DNA from: Helicobacter cetorum MIT 00-7128
GTDB taxonomy: Bacteria; Campylobacterota; Campylobacteria; Campylobacterales; Helicobacteraceae
Assembly: GCF_000259255.1 (NCBI RefSeq)
Contig: NC_017737.1
Location: 496,001-560,000 of the forward strand
Direction: 5' to 3'
Length of the DNA: 64,000 bases
Made by a program: the position numbers and the translations under genes. The notes under the pieces were generated by a model that was not told the DNA's origin, searched no databases, and saw only the letters and a program-made list of their open reading frames with translations. This document shows, piece after piece, positions 46,142-55,252 of this stretch; positions within the stretch are counted from its first letter, which is position 1, and each line of letters opens with the position of its first letter.

Positions 46142-46245
46142 AATATCTTTATGGTGCGTTTGGTTTAAGAGTGGGACTTAAAGTAGTATTAGCTCAAGAT
46201 TTTTGAGATTTTTTGATATTTTTTGTGTGTTTACTATTTGAATTA

Positions 46246-46254
46246 TGGTAAAAT
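46246..46254 (+). promoter_or_regulatory. extended -10 promoter for leader/attenuator
   Basis: TGGTAAAAT is an extended -10 whose start point would fall near 46261. A strong intrinsic terminator begins only 9 bases further on, and the next gene starts at 46393. Confidence 0.5.
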
Positions 46255-46269
46255 TTAGCAAGACAGCAG

Positions 46270-46292
46270 TCCCTTTTTAAAAGGGATTTTTT
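46270..46292 (+). terminator. strong intrinsic terminator (possible attenuator)
   Basis: TCCCTTTT (46270-46277) pairs with AAAAGGGA (46279-46286), followed by six Ts. It can end the transcript of the gene at 45686. If the promoter at 46246 is real, it would also stop most transcripts after about 32 bases, ahead of the gene at 46393. Confidence 0.75.
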
Positions 46293-46392
46293 ATTGAGCT
46301 AGTTCTAAGTTATTTTGTTTTGTGAATACTTGTAAAAAGTATTATTTTATTATGATGTTTTTTAAATTTCAATTTTTTGTGAGGTCTATGTT

Positions 46393-47082
46393 ATGGCACG
46401 GATTTTAGTTTTTTTAATGATGGGTTCTTTACTATGGGCAGATGCTACAATTAGCACTACAATTGACCCTAATGTAATGTTTTATGACAATTCCACAGGG
46501 AATGTCAAAAAAGACCGCAAGAAAGTTTTAAAAACTATGGTTAATTTGGAGAAAGAGAGAGTTAAAGGTTTCAACAAATATTCTGAAACCAAAATGAGCA
46601 AAGGCGATTTATCGGCTTTTGGAGCTTTCTTTAAAGATAGTTTAGAGAGTTGTGTAAAGCAAGGTATTTGTTATTATGAAACCAAAGATGGAAAAGTGTC
46701 TTTCGTTGTTAATGATAGAGAGAAGTTTTACAAGCATATTCTTCAAGACTTAGGAACAGAGCTTTCACTTCCTTTGTTTAATTGGCTTTATAAGGGTTCT
46801 GACTTTGGCGCATTGCATGAACAATTTGGTGATATGTATGATGGCTATATCAAATATTTGGTAAGCATGGTTAGAATAAGTCAAAAAGAGAAAGAGAAAA
46901 AGCTTAATGCAAGCGTTCTTAAAAAAGAAGAAGAGCAAGCTAGAAAGCAAACTGAAGAGGCTATCGCTAAGAGAGAGGGTATTAGCAAGAATGTTAGCAC
47001 AACTAAGAGTGCTCCTAGTGTGAAAGAAAGCACCCCTAAAACAACTACTTCGCATACTACTGACACTAAAAAACATAAGTAA
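46393..47082 (+). CDS. exported protein of unknown function (HP0130-like by position)
   Basis: The 229-residue protein has a short signal peptide (MARILVFLMMGSLLWA), then a mixed domain with two cysteines in ESCVKQGICYYE (probably a disulphide). From about residue 160 there is a long Lys/Glu/Gln helix, possibly coiled coil, and a Ser/Thr/Lys-rich end (SAPSVKESTPKTTTSHTTDTKKHK). Gene order (horB, DUF1104-like, this gene, sdaA) equals HP0127-HP0132. The function is unknown. The leader carries a terminator hairpin at 46270. Confidence 0.82.
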   Translation: MARILVFLMMGSLLWADATISTTIDPNVMFYDNSTGNVKKDRKKVLKTMVNLEKERVKGFNKYSETKMSKGDLSAFGAFFKDSLESCVKQGICYYETKDGKVSFVVNDREKFYKHILQDLGTELSLPLFNWLYKGSDFGALHEQFGDMYDGYIKYLVSMVRISQKEKEKKLNASVLKKEEEQARKQTEEAIAKREGISKNVSTTKSAPSVKESTPKTTTSHTTDTKKHK

Positions 47083-48133
47083 GCACCACGCAAAAAGTTG
47101 TAAGAAAAGGCACATAGCTGAATAACTAAGAAGTCTCAAAGGAGAAGTGATTCTTCTTTTGGGGTTTTCAAGATTTGAACGAGAGTCTAGCGCTACCTTA
47201 ATAAAGCATTAATAATAAAATCTATAACTAAAAATGCTTGTAATAAATCAAATATTTGTTTTTGCTGTAATTTGAATCAATGTTTTACTCTATTCCTATT
47301 GAGTGCTGATAATAAAATAAAAGAGCTTTAATAATAAAAGCCTTTAGGGCGATAGCTTTGTAAGCTTTGTAAAGTTAAGGGTTTTTTAAAGCAAGAGGGA
47401 ATGATAAGAGTGGTTTGAGTTAGCAAGCATTTTCAAAAGCATTAAAGGCGTTTGATAAAAAAGCACTCTAAAAAAGAGTCTTAAAAAGTTTTTAGTTGTT
47501 GGCTCTATTCTAATTGTGTATGGATAACTAAAATAAAAATGCTTTTAGCGTTTTTAAATCAAATAGCAAAAAGGGCTTGATATAAGTTAAGCAATAATAA
47601 TTTAAAGCGTTATTAGAGGGTTTGGGGCGTTTAAAAAGCACTTAATATGCTTTTTATAATCAGTGAATAATGCGATAGCATTTATTAACCCTCTGTCCCC
47701 CTTAAAAAATAGAAGAGTTTAAGTTAATAAAAATATCTAAAAAATGAAATTCAAAAAGAATATAAAAGCAACTTAACAGCGTTTTTAATTTGAATGCTTG
47801 TAGAAAAAATAGAATTGATTTTTATCAAATATCTTTAAAATCAACACTCAATCAAAAAAATAGAGCCTTTTATTTTTAGGAAAACCCTGTTAAAACATTG
47901 TATTGATAGATTATTTTCTTTATTGAGTGATTAAATTTTTTAAAAAAGTTCTTTTTGATAAGATAAACAAGTGGGGTGTAGTTTTCCTCTTAATAACTAT
48001 TTTTTAGACTTAAGGTCTATTTTACAATCTTAAAATTTAAATTATTTTAAGTATCAACACTTTGTTTAAATAGAGCCTTAAGAAAGTTAATTGAGTATTA
48101 AGGGTGGCATTTTATACCAATAAAGCTATTTTA
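47083..48133. other. 1.05-kb non-coding gap between convergent genes
   Basis: No supported gene on either strand; stops are frequent in all frames and there are no ribosome-binding sites with signal-like starts. The sequence is AT-rich with short imperfect inverted repeats only. It separates the HP0130-like gene from sdaA, where H. pylori carries a small hypothetical (HP0131), so decayed sequence is possible. Confidence 0.55.
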
Positions 48134-49501
48134 TTAGCATTTAATGGTTTTAGCCAACCCTCCTAGAGAAGTCTCTTTATATTTGGCGTCCATATCTTTT
48201 CCGGTAGCTCGCATAGTAGCAATGACTTCATCTAAACTCACCTTAGGCTTATAGGCATCTTCTAGGGCAAGTTTAGAGGCACTAATCGCTTTAATCGCCC
48301 CTAAGACATTCCTTTCAATGCAAGGGATTTGCACTAAGCCTCCTACAGGATCACATGTTAACCCTAAATGATGTTCCATAGCAATTTCACTAGCTATTAA
48401 GATTTGTTGCATTGTAGCTTGATATAGGCATGCTAATCCTCCAGCAGCCATAGAGCTTGCCACGCCAATTTCAGCTTGACACCCAGCCTCTGCGCCACTT
48501 AATGAGGCATTTTTCTTATAAAGATAGCCAATAGCAGAGCAAGTGAGCAAAAAGTCATTGATAGCAGTTTGTGATAGATTTTCAAACAAATGATTTTGAG
48601 CGTATAAAAGCACGCTTGGCACAACCGCACATGCGCCATTAGTAGGGGCAGTTACCACCTTGCCTCCACTCGCATTTTCTTCAGCAATTGCACGAGCATA
48701 TAGTGAAATATAATCAATCAAGGCTAGGGGGTCATTCCCATTTTTTGGGTGTTTTTCTAAGCGTATTTTAATGCTTGGGGCTAGGCGTGTAACTTGCAAG
48801 CGACCGGGCAAGTAAATCTCTTTAGAATTAGCGCCATTATGATAGCATTCAAGCATGACTTGATAAATTTTAGTCATCACTTCATCGGGGTGATTTCCTA
48901 AGGCAATTTCTCTTAAACGCACAATCTCAGCAATGCTTTTTTGGTGCATTTGGCATAATTCTAACAATTCCTTAGCGCTATTAAAATCATAAATATTTTT
49001 TTGACACAAGTCTTTTTCAAGGGATTGGTCTAATTCTCTTTCTGTATAGACAAAGCCCCCACCGGTAGAATAGTAAGTTTCTTCTTTTAAGAGTTCTTTA
49101 TTGGCGTTAAAAGCTTGCAAAACTAAGGCATTTTCATGCCTAGATAAACGATTATCATCAAAGATTAAGTCCTTATCGTAATCAAAATTAATGGCTTTTT
49201 TATTAGCAAGCATTAGGAGCTTATTTTCTAAAACACTATACAAAATAGCTTTCTTTGTGTTTATATCTAAGCTATTGGCACAAATGCCATGCAAGCCAAT
49301 TAGGACTGCCTCATCGCTTAAATGCCCTTTTCCGGTTAAAGACAATGAGCCATGCAAAGTGATTTGAATGCGCTCTACTTGCTCTAAAACATCTTTTAAT
49401 AATTCACAAAATCTAGCTCCAGCCTCCATAGGTCCTATGGTGTGTGAAGAGCTAGGTCCAACGCCGATTTTAAAAATGGATAAAATAGAAAAACTAGCCA
49501 T
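48134..49501 (-). CDS. sdaA: L-serine deaminase SdaA
   Basis: SdaA deaminates L-serine to pyruvate and ammonia with a [4Fe-4S] cluster. The 455-residue single-chain protein starts ASFSILSIFKIGVGPSSSHTIGPM (substrate loop) and holds the cluster cysteines in GACAVVPS, SGAEAGCQAE and LTCDPVGGLVQIPC. It is coupled to the serine transporter gene, whose stop overlaps its ATG by 1 base. Pyruvate feeds respiration or PpsA, and ammonia may help acid resistance. Confidence 0.97.
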   Translation of the reverse strand: MASFSILSIFKIGVGPSSSHTIGPMEAGARFCELLKDVLEQVERIQITLHGSLSLTGKGHLSDEAVLIGLHGICANSLDINTKKAILYSVLENKLLMLANKKAINFDYDKDLIFDDNRLSRHENALVLQAFNANKELLKEETYYSTGGGFVYTERELDQSLEKDLCQKNIYDFNSAKELLELCQMHQKSIAEIVRLREIALGNHPDEVMTKIYQVMLECYHNGANSKEIYLPGRLQVTRLAPSIKIRLEKHPKNGNDPLALIDYISLYARAIAEENASGGKVVTAPTNGACAVVPSVLLYAQNHLFENLSQTAINDFLLTCSAIGYLYKKNASLSGAEAGCQAEIGVASSMAAGGLACLYQATMQQILIASEIAMEHHLGLTCDPVGGLVQIPCIERNVLGAIKAISASKLALEDAYKPKVSLDEVIATMRATGKDMDAKYKETSLGGLAKTIKC

Positions 49502-50739
49502 TAGAATAGTCCTAAAAACACACTTAAAGCACTCAAGCTCCCTAAGACAAATACAAAAATATCTGCTTTTAAGTTTCTAAAACGCTTTAATGCGGGAATG
49601 GTGTAAAAAGCTATCATAGGCATGACAAAAAGAATGAGTGCAATAATAGGCCCGCCTAAATTTTCAATAAAATCTAAGATATTAGGGTTGATATAAGCTA
49701 CAAGTGTGATAGTGAGCCATAAAAAAATCGTGGTGCTAACGCTCAGAGCTTTAGAAGGTTTTTTTATTTTTAAGCCTTGTGTAATAATGCCTTCTAAACC
49801 TTCTTTTGCTCCATAATAATGCCCCAAAAAAGATGAAAAAATCGCTAAAAAAGCCACGATAGGCCCAGCATAATTGATTAAAGGATTGTTTAAAGTGTTA
49901 GCAAAGTAGCTCAAAATGGGGATATTTTGTTCTTTTGCTTTGATAAAATCATCAGCACTCAAGCACATAATGCAAGAAAGCACAAAAAACATCACAAATC
50001 CTAAAAGCATAAAAGATGCTCCTAATTCAATTTGATTGAGTTTATACTCTTTGAAAGCACCATATTCTTTTTCTACATTTTGAGTAAAGGTTGAAATAAT
50101 AGGGCTATGGTTGAACGAAAACACAAGCACCGGTAAGGTCAGCCAAATAGCTAAGATAAATTCTTTAAAACTTGGCATAACAAAGAGATTAGAGAATTGC
50201 CAATAAGGCATAAGATACACAGAAAAGAGAAGTAAAATCAAGCATAAAGGATAGACTAGAGCGTTACAAATGCGTGTAACAATAGTGGCATTAAAAGTCA
50301 TTACAAGCATCATTAAAGAAACAAGAACAAAAGCTAGTAAGCCACGATTAAAAGGCTCTAAATGTAATTGATTGGTAAAAAAGTTATCAAACACATTGGT
50401 AATGCCTACCCCATAAGCCAAACAAATAGGATAAATCGCAAAGAAATAAAGCAAAGTGATAGCAAAACCCCATTTAGCGCCAAAATGTGAGCGAGCTACC
50501 ATAGTAATATCTTCGCCATTTCTTGAGCCAATAAAATAGGCTAACGCACGATGACCTAGCCAAGTTAAAGGAAAGATAATGGCAAACATTGCTATGATTA
50601 CCCATATTCCATGCCCACCAGCTCTAATAGGTAAAAATAAAATTCCAGCCCCAACGGCTGTGCCAAAAAGTGAGGCAATCCAACGAATATCAAACGCATT
50701 GAGTTTTTTATAATTTTTTGGAGTAGTATTTTCTTGCAT
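49501..50739 (-). CDS. sdaC: serine transporter SdaC (HAAAP family)
   Basis: This 412-residue inner-membrane protein has 11 predicted spans. It begins the membrane part with IRWIASLFGTAVGAGILFLPIRAGGHG, the signature of the hydroxy/aromatic amino acid permease family, and imports serine with protons. It is the first gene of the sdaC-sdaA pair, as in HP0133-HP0132. It is divergent from the DAHP synthase gene. Confidence 0.95.
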   Translation of the reverse strand: MQENTTPKNYKKLNAFDIRWIASLFGTAVGAGILFLPIRAGGHGIWVIIAMFAIIFPLTWLGHRALAYFIGSRNGEDITMVARSHFGAKWGFAITLLYFFAIYPICLAYGVGITNVFDNFFTNQLHLEPFNRGLLAFVLVSLMMLVMTFNATIVTRICNALVYPLCLILLLFSVYLMPYWQFSNLFVMPSFKEFILAIWLTLPVLVFSFNHSPIISTFTQNVEKEYGAFKEYKLNQIELGASFMLLGFVMFFVLSCIMCLSADDFIKAKEQNIPILSYFANTLNNPLINYAGPIVAFLAIFSSFLGHYYGAKEGLEGIITQGLKIKKPSKALSVSTTIFLWLTITLVAYINPNILDFIENLGGPIIALILFVMPMIAFYTIPALKRFRNLKADIFVFVLGSLSALSVFLGLF

Positions 50740-50891
50740 ATTTGGTGTTACCGCCCTTTTAATAGTTTTTAAGAGTCGCTTTTTATTGTATCACAAAGAT
50801 TTTCTAATTTTTAGGCTTGGTGTTAGTTTTTAAAGCCTTTATAAGAGACATGTTTTCTAAAGTTTGCATTTTAATAGAAACTCTTTCAAGC

Positions 50892-50897
50892 TATAAT
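50892..50897 (+). promoter_or_regulatory. -10 box of the DAHP synthase gene
   Basis: TATAAT in GCTATAATAATGG lies 36 bases before the ATG at 50933. It is a perfect -10 without the TG extension. Confidence 0.55.
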
Positions 50898-50932
50898 AAT
50901 GGTTTTTAAAAATTACATTAATAGGTTTAAGC

Positions 50933-52297
50933 ATGCCACACACAACAACTTGGTCGCCAGATTCTTGGCGCAATTTCCCTATAGAGCAACACCCTATCTA
51001 TAAAAATAAGGAAGAGTTAGAGAGGGTTAAAAAAGAATTACGCTCTTACCCACCTTTAGTGTTTGCTGGTGAAGCTAGAAACTTGCAAGAAAGATTAGCC
51101 CAAGCCATTGACAATAAGGCGTTTTTATTGCAAGGGGGCGATTGTGCGGAGTCGTTTTCTCAATTTAGTGCTAATAGAATTAGGGACATGTTTAAGGTGA
51201 TGATGCAAATGGCGATTACTCTTACTTTTGCTGGCTCTATGCCTATTGTTAAAGTGGGGCGCATTGCTGGACAATTTGCTAAGCCTCGTTCTAGTGCGAC
51301 TGAAATGTTAGATAATGAAGAAGTGCTAAGTTATAGGGGTGATATTATCAATGGGATTTTAAAAGATGAAAGAGAGCCAAAGGCTGAACGCATGCTTAAA
51401 GCCTATCATCAAAGTGTAGCGACCTTAAATCTTATTAGAGCCTTTGCTCAAGGTGGGTTAGCCAATTTAGAGCAAGTGCATCGTTTCAATTTGGATTTTG
51501 TCAAAAATAACAACCAAAAATACCAACAAATCGCAGATAAAATCACGCAAGCTTTGGGATTTATGCAAGCTTGTGGGGTAGAGATAGAGCGCACACCCAT
51601 TCTTAAAGAAGTGGAATTTTACACAAGTCATGAGGCATTATTGTTGCATTATGAAGAGCCTTTAGTGCGTAAGGATAGTTTGAGTGATAAATTTTATGAT
51701 TGTTCTGCACACATGCTTTGGATTGGCGAAAGAACTAGAAACCCTAAGGGCGCTCATGTAGAGTTTTTAAGGGGGGTTGAAAATCCTTTAGGGGTAAAAA
51801 TAGGGCCCAATGCGAGTGCGAGTGAAATTTTAGAATTATGCGATGTTTTAAATCCGCACAATATTAAGGGGCGTTTGAATTTGATTGTGCGTATGGGTTC
51901 TGAGATAATCAAAGAGCGTTTACCTAAGCTTTTAAGGGAAGTTTTGAGAGAAAAACGCCATATTTTATGGAGCATAGACCCTATGCATGGCAATACGATT
52001 AAAACGAGTTCGGGGGTTAAAACAAGGGCTTTTGATTGTGTGCTTGATGAGGTAAAAAGCTTTTTTGAAATTCATGAAAGCGAGGGGAGTTTAGCATCTG
52101 GGGTGCATTTGGAAATGACAGGAGAAAATGTTACAGAATGTATCGGTGGCTCGCAAGCGATTACCGAAGAGAGCTTGAATTGCCATTATTACACGCAATG
52201 CGACCCAAGACTAAACGCTACTCAAGCCCTAGAACTAGCCTTTTTAATTGCTGATATGCTCAAAAAACAGCGTGCTGTTTTAGTAGAGAAACATTAA
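50933..52297 (+). CDS. aroF: class II 3-deoxy-D-arabino-heptulosonate-7-phosphate synthase
   Basis: This enzyme joins phosphoenolpyruvate and erythrose-4-phosphate, the first step of aromatic amino acid synthesis. The 454-residue sequence is of the plant-like class II type: [16 protein letters not shown] at the start, [11 protein letters not shown] (metal cysteine near residue 67), [30 protein letters not shown] and [19 protein letters not shown]. It corresponds to HP0134; the gene name varies between aroF and aroG in annotations. Confidence 0.96.
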   Translation: MPHTTTWSPDSWRNFPIEQHPIYKNKEELERVKKELRSYPPLVFAGEARNLQERLAQAIDNKAFLLQGGDCAESFSQFSANRIRDMFKVMMQMAITLTFAGSMPIVKVGRIAGQFAKPRSSATEMLDNEEVLSYRGDIINGILKDEREPKAERMLKAYHQSVATLNLIRAFAQGGLANLEQVHRFNLDFVKNNNQKYQQIADKITQALGFMQACGVEIERTPILKEVEFYTSHEALLLHYEEPLVRKDSLSDKFYDCSAHMLWIGERTRNPKGAHVEFLRGVENPLGVKIGPNASASEILELCDVLNPHNIKGRLNLIVRMGSEIIKERLPKLLREVLREKRHILWSIDPMHGNTIKTSSGVKTRAFDCVLDEVKSFFEIHESEGSLASGVHLEMTGENVTECIGGSQAITEESLNCHYYTQCDPRLNATQALELAFLIADMLKKQRAVLVEKH

Positions 52298-52332
52298 AAG
52301 GGGAATTAATTTACTTTTAACGCTTTTAATTT

Positions 52333-52338
52333 TATAAT
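52333..52338 (+). promoter_or_regulatory. -10 box of the small lipoprotein gene
   Basis: TATAAT lies 31 bases before the ATG at 52369, between the end of the DAHP synthase gene and the small lipoprotein. Confidence 0.5.
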
Positions 52339-52368
52339 ACGCTATACCCTATGAGAGGAGCTTTTTTT

Positions 52369-52503
52369 ATGAGAATTTCTTTTTTAGCAATGGTTTTGGC
52401 GTTATTCTTTATGGCATGTCATGAGACAAAGCAAGAGATTTTACAAAATGAGGCTGATAGCACGCCCTCAGAAAAGACGATTTGGCAACCTGAACAAAAG
52501 TAA
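52369..52503 (+). CDS. small lipoprotein (44 residues)
   Basis: MRISFLAMVLALFFMAC is a compact signal peptide with lipobox FMAC (cysteine at residue 17), followed by a 27-residue acidic mature peptide ending IWQPEQK. GAGGAG at ideal distance precedes the ATG, and a -10 box and a downstream hairpin frame the gene. The place directly after DAHP synthase equals the small HP0135 of H. pylori. Function unknown; it resembles the entericidin-like size class but shares no motif with it. Confidence 0.75.
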   Translation: MRISFLAMVLALFFMACHETKQEILQNEADSTPSEKTIWQPEQK

Positions 52504-52515
52504 TTTTTAACTGAA

Positions 52516-52538
52516 TAACTGAGTTAAACACTCAGTTA
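52516..52538 (+). terminator. hairpin after the 44-residue lipoprotein gene
   Basis: TAACTGAGT (52516-52524) pairs with ACTCAGTTA (52530-52538) around a 5-base loop, followed by a modest T-run. It begins 13 bases after the stop codon. Confidence 0.65.
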
Positions 52539-52767
52539 ATTTGCTTTGCGAGATTAGTTCTAATCTTACTCTTTTAGAAAAGTATTAATGAAATATTTTT
52601 CTATATTTAGTTTAAAAATCTCTCAATTTCTTATTATTGTTAAAATGATTAAGGCTATTTTAGTTATTGGCAAAAAATTTAAGTTTTATTGCCAATTAAG
52701 ATAGCCAATTTTAATTATGGAACATTTCTTGCTTTTAATCCTATAAATTAAAATGTAGGAAATTAAA

Positions 52768-53253
52768 ATGGCAGTTTCTTCTATCAATCAATTTGATTCT
52801 AACCTTTATGGGCTTTTAAATCCCAAAAACACTCCTTCAAAAGAGAGCGAGACTCAAGGGGTTGCTCCTATACAAAATGTGGAGGCAATAGAAAAAGAAA
52901 AAAGAGATGCTTTAATAGAAAATCTTCCTTTCAACCCTGATAATCGTGAGACTTATGGATTTTTAGTTTTAGAATTGATGAGTGATAGGGAATATAACGC
53001 CTTTTTAAGAGCTACGGCTGGAATGGACGAGAGTCAAAAGCGCCTAGCTGCGCAATCACTCTATAGCTTGACAGATTTTTACAATGGAAAATTTTCTAAA
53101 GAAGTGGAAAACGCTCCTAAACAGCCCTTGAATGGCTTGCAAAAAAAGGCTTTAGCATCTTTTAATGCAACCAACAATAACAATAGCGCCTTTTTGCAAC
53201 GCTATCAAAATGCCTACAATAACAGCACTTCTTCTATGGATGTGGTTCTATAA
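52768..53253 (+). CDS. conserved small soluble protein (HP1233-like by position)
   Basis: The 161-residue protein has no signal peptide. It begins MAVSSINQFDSNLYGLLNPKN and has a helical core from PFNPDNRETYGFLVLELMSDREYNAFLRA to SLYSLTDFYNGKF; the ends are Asn/Ser-rich and probably flexible. TAGGAAATTAAA before ATG is a weak ribosome-binding site. In this window it is divergent from folP, as HP1233 is from HP1232 in my memory of H. pylori. I cannot name a function. The surface-type ends and the NINQFD-like start recall flagellar accessory proteins, but nothing in the sequence proves that. Confidence 0.8.
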   Translation: MAVSSINQFDSNLYGLLNPKNTPSKESETQGVAPIQNVEAIEKEKRDALIENLPFNPDNRETYGFLVLELMSDREYNAFLRATAGMDESQKRLAAQSLYSLTDFYNGKFSKEVENAPKQPLNGLQKKALASFNATNNNNSAFLQRYQNAYNNSTSSMDVVL

Positions 53254-53453
53254 ATTTTAAAGCTTTCTGTTTTTGAAAATAGAAAGCAATTTACCCTTAT
53301 TTAATTAGCAAAACTTTTTATAGTTTTTGTTAAAAAATTAGCTAGTTTTTAAACCTGATTTAAAAATTTATAAGTCTTTAATTAAAAGGATTTTTGAAAA
53401 TTTTAGGGTAACCTATCATTTTAAAAAATCAAATATATTTAGCTTTTTTAACA

Positions 53454-54596
53454 TTAGATACTTTCTTCTAGGCTATTAAACACTTTGATTAAATCTATAT
53501 GCTCATCAACATCATGCACTCTTAAAATGCTCGCTCCATTTTGTAATGCCATTAAATGCAAAGCTAAAGTGCCAGAAAGTCGCTTTTCAACTTCACGCCC
53601 TGTAATAAGACCGATAGTGTTTTTACGGCTTGCCCCAACTAGCAAGGGCTTTTTAAATTTTAGAAAGTGGCTTAAGTGCTTGATTAAGGCTAGATTATGC
53701 TCTTTTAGTTTGGCAAATCCAAACCCTATATCTAAAATAATATCCTTAAGGGCGTATTTTTCTAAAATCTCTAGTTTGTCTTTAAAGAAAATATCCATTT
53801 CATCAAATAAGTTGTGATAAAAGACATTTTCTTGCATGTCTTTGGGAGTTTTTTTGGCATGCATTAAAACACAAGTTGGCTTGTAGTCTCTTGCGACTTC
53901 TAGCATTTCAACGCTACTAAAACCGCTCACATCATTAAGAACAGAAAAATGGTGTTCTAAAGCCATTTTGGCTGTGCTTGCATGATAGGTGTCTATACTA
54001 AATTTAGCATGTTCATAGAGTTTTTGAGATTTGATTTCATATAAGACTTCTTTCAAACGCTTCTGTTCTATCTTTGGGTCAATGATTTCACTTCCGGGTT
54101 TTGAGCTTGCTGCACCTATATCAATGAGAGTGATGCCTTTTTCAAGGTGTTGATAGATTTCTTCAATGGCATTTTTATTATCAAAACGGCTCTTTTCATA
54201 GAAACTATCAGGCGTGAGATTTAAAATTGCCATAATTTGTGGGGCGTTAGGCTTGGGGGATTTGAGATGATTTTTTAATTCTTGTGCTAGAGTTTTAAGC
54301 CCAAAGGGTTGGGAATAACACTTGGTGATAAGGCGTTCTAATTGTTTGGCATTAACAATGAGAATGCCATCATAAAAAGGCTTTTTGGCTAGGATACAAT
54401 CTTTTGGCGTGGCAAAATCACCCCCCACACTCAAGGCTTCTTGTTTTAAAATAAGCGTAGCGCTTAGGGGCAAATCTTTGATTTCAAAGACTAAACTAAC
54501 GCCTTTTTTAAGCATATGAGCTTGAGCGATTTTTTCTGAGCCTATGTTGTGAAGGGCGGTTTTTAAGGCGTTAGGATTAAGGCGTTTTAAAGTCAT
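53454..54596 (-). CDS. folP: dihydropteroate synthase FolP
   Basis: FolP joins p-aminobenzoate to the pterin pyrophosphate in folate synthesis and is the sulfonamide target. The 380-residue protein is longer than most (about 280): about 110 extra N-terminal residues precede the barrel, which begins IMAILNLTPDSF (near 122) and has DIGAASSKPGSEI, SIDTYHA and the LVGASRKNTIG loop. The long form also occurs in H. pylori HP1232. The start ATG overlaps the holB stop by 4 bases. Confidence 0.95.
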   Translation of the reverse strand: MTLKRLNPNALKTALHNIGSEKIAQAHMLKKGVSLVFEIKDLPLSATLILKQEALSVGGDFATPKDCILAKKPFYDGILIVNAKQLERLITKCYSQPFGLKTLAQELKNHLKSPKPNAPQIMAILNLTPDSFYEKSRFDNKNAIEEIYQHLEKGITLIDIGAASSKPGSEIIDPKIEQKRLKEVLYEIKSQKLYEHAKFSIDTYHASTAKMALEHHFSVLNDVSGFSSVEMLEVARDYKPTCVLMHAKKTPKDMQENVFYHNLFDEMDIFFKDKLEILEKYALKDIILDIGFGFAKLKEHNLALIKHLSHFLKFKKPLLVGASRKNTIGLITGREVEKRLSGTLALHLMALQNGASILRVHDVDEHIDLIKVFNSLEESI

Positions 54597-55252
54597 TGCT
54601 GTTTTTTCTTGTATAAAAGGCTTAAGAGTAGGGGCAAGAGATTGTAGCTAAGCTTGTAATAAGAGCTATTGGCTTTAATAGCTAAATCAAAGGCTTGTAA
54701 TTCCTGCTCGCTTAGTTTGATGTTATGCCTATTAACACTTTCTAGTAGGCTTTCAATTTTTTCTCTTTGATTTTCTCTTGAATCAAAATTTTCTTTGTCT
54801 AATTCTTTTAAAAACGCATAAATATCCTTTAAATCTAGCCTAGATAAATCTAAATCTAAGGGCTTTAGGGGGATTTTTTGGCGCCTATCTTCTTTTACTA
54901 ATCGGGATTTAATAGTGGTTAAAACATGGTTTGGGCTTTTGGCAAACATGATGAAACAGACATTGTTTGGGGGTTCTTCTAAGATTTTTAAAAGAGCGTT
55001 TTGAGCCTCTATGCCATAACTTGGAGCACCAATTAAAAAGGCGTTTAATTTAGAATGTGTCAAACTTGCTTTAGCAATCACTTCTTTGGCATGCTCAATT
55101 CTAAAATCTTTATTGAAAGTTTTTATGGTAGTGTTTTTATCCTTTTCATAAATTTCAGTGTAGAATTTGGTGCAATTTTCAAAAAGACTTGCCTCTTCTT
55201 CTAGGCTTTCTTCAATATCATTAGTATAAATGAGGCGATTTAAGTTTTTCAC
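54593..55252 (-). CDS. holB: DNA polymerase III delta-prime subunit HolB (short form)
   Basis: Delta-prime is a clamp-loader subunit. The 219-residue protein keeps the AAA-like middle part IGAPSYGIEAQNALLKILEEPPNNVCFIMFAKSPNHVL with the SRLVKEDRRQ arginine region, but lacks the N-terminal P-loop part and is shorter than the E. coli protein (about 330). The short form is normal for Helicobacter (HP1231). Four-base overlaps at both ends join it to hobA and folP. Confidence 0.9.
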   Translation of the reverse strand: MKNLNRLIYTNDIEESLEEEASLFENCTKFYTEIYEKDKNTTIKTFNKDFRIEHAKEVIAKASLTHSKLNAFLIGAPSYGIEAQNALLKILEEPPNNVCFIMFAKSPNHVLTTIKSRLVKEDRRQKIPLKPLDLDLSRLDLKDIYAFLKELDKENFDSRENQREKIESLLESVNRHNIKLSEQELQAFDLAIKANSSYYKLSYNLLPLLLSLLYKKKQQ

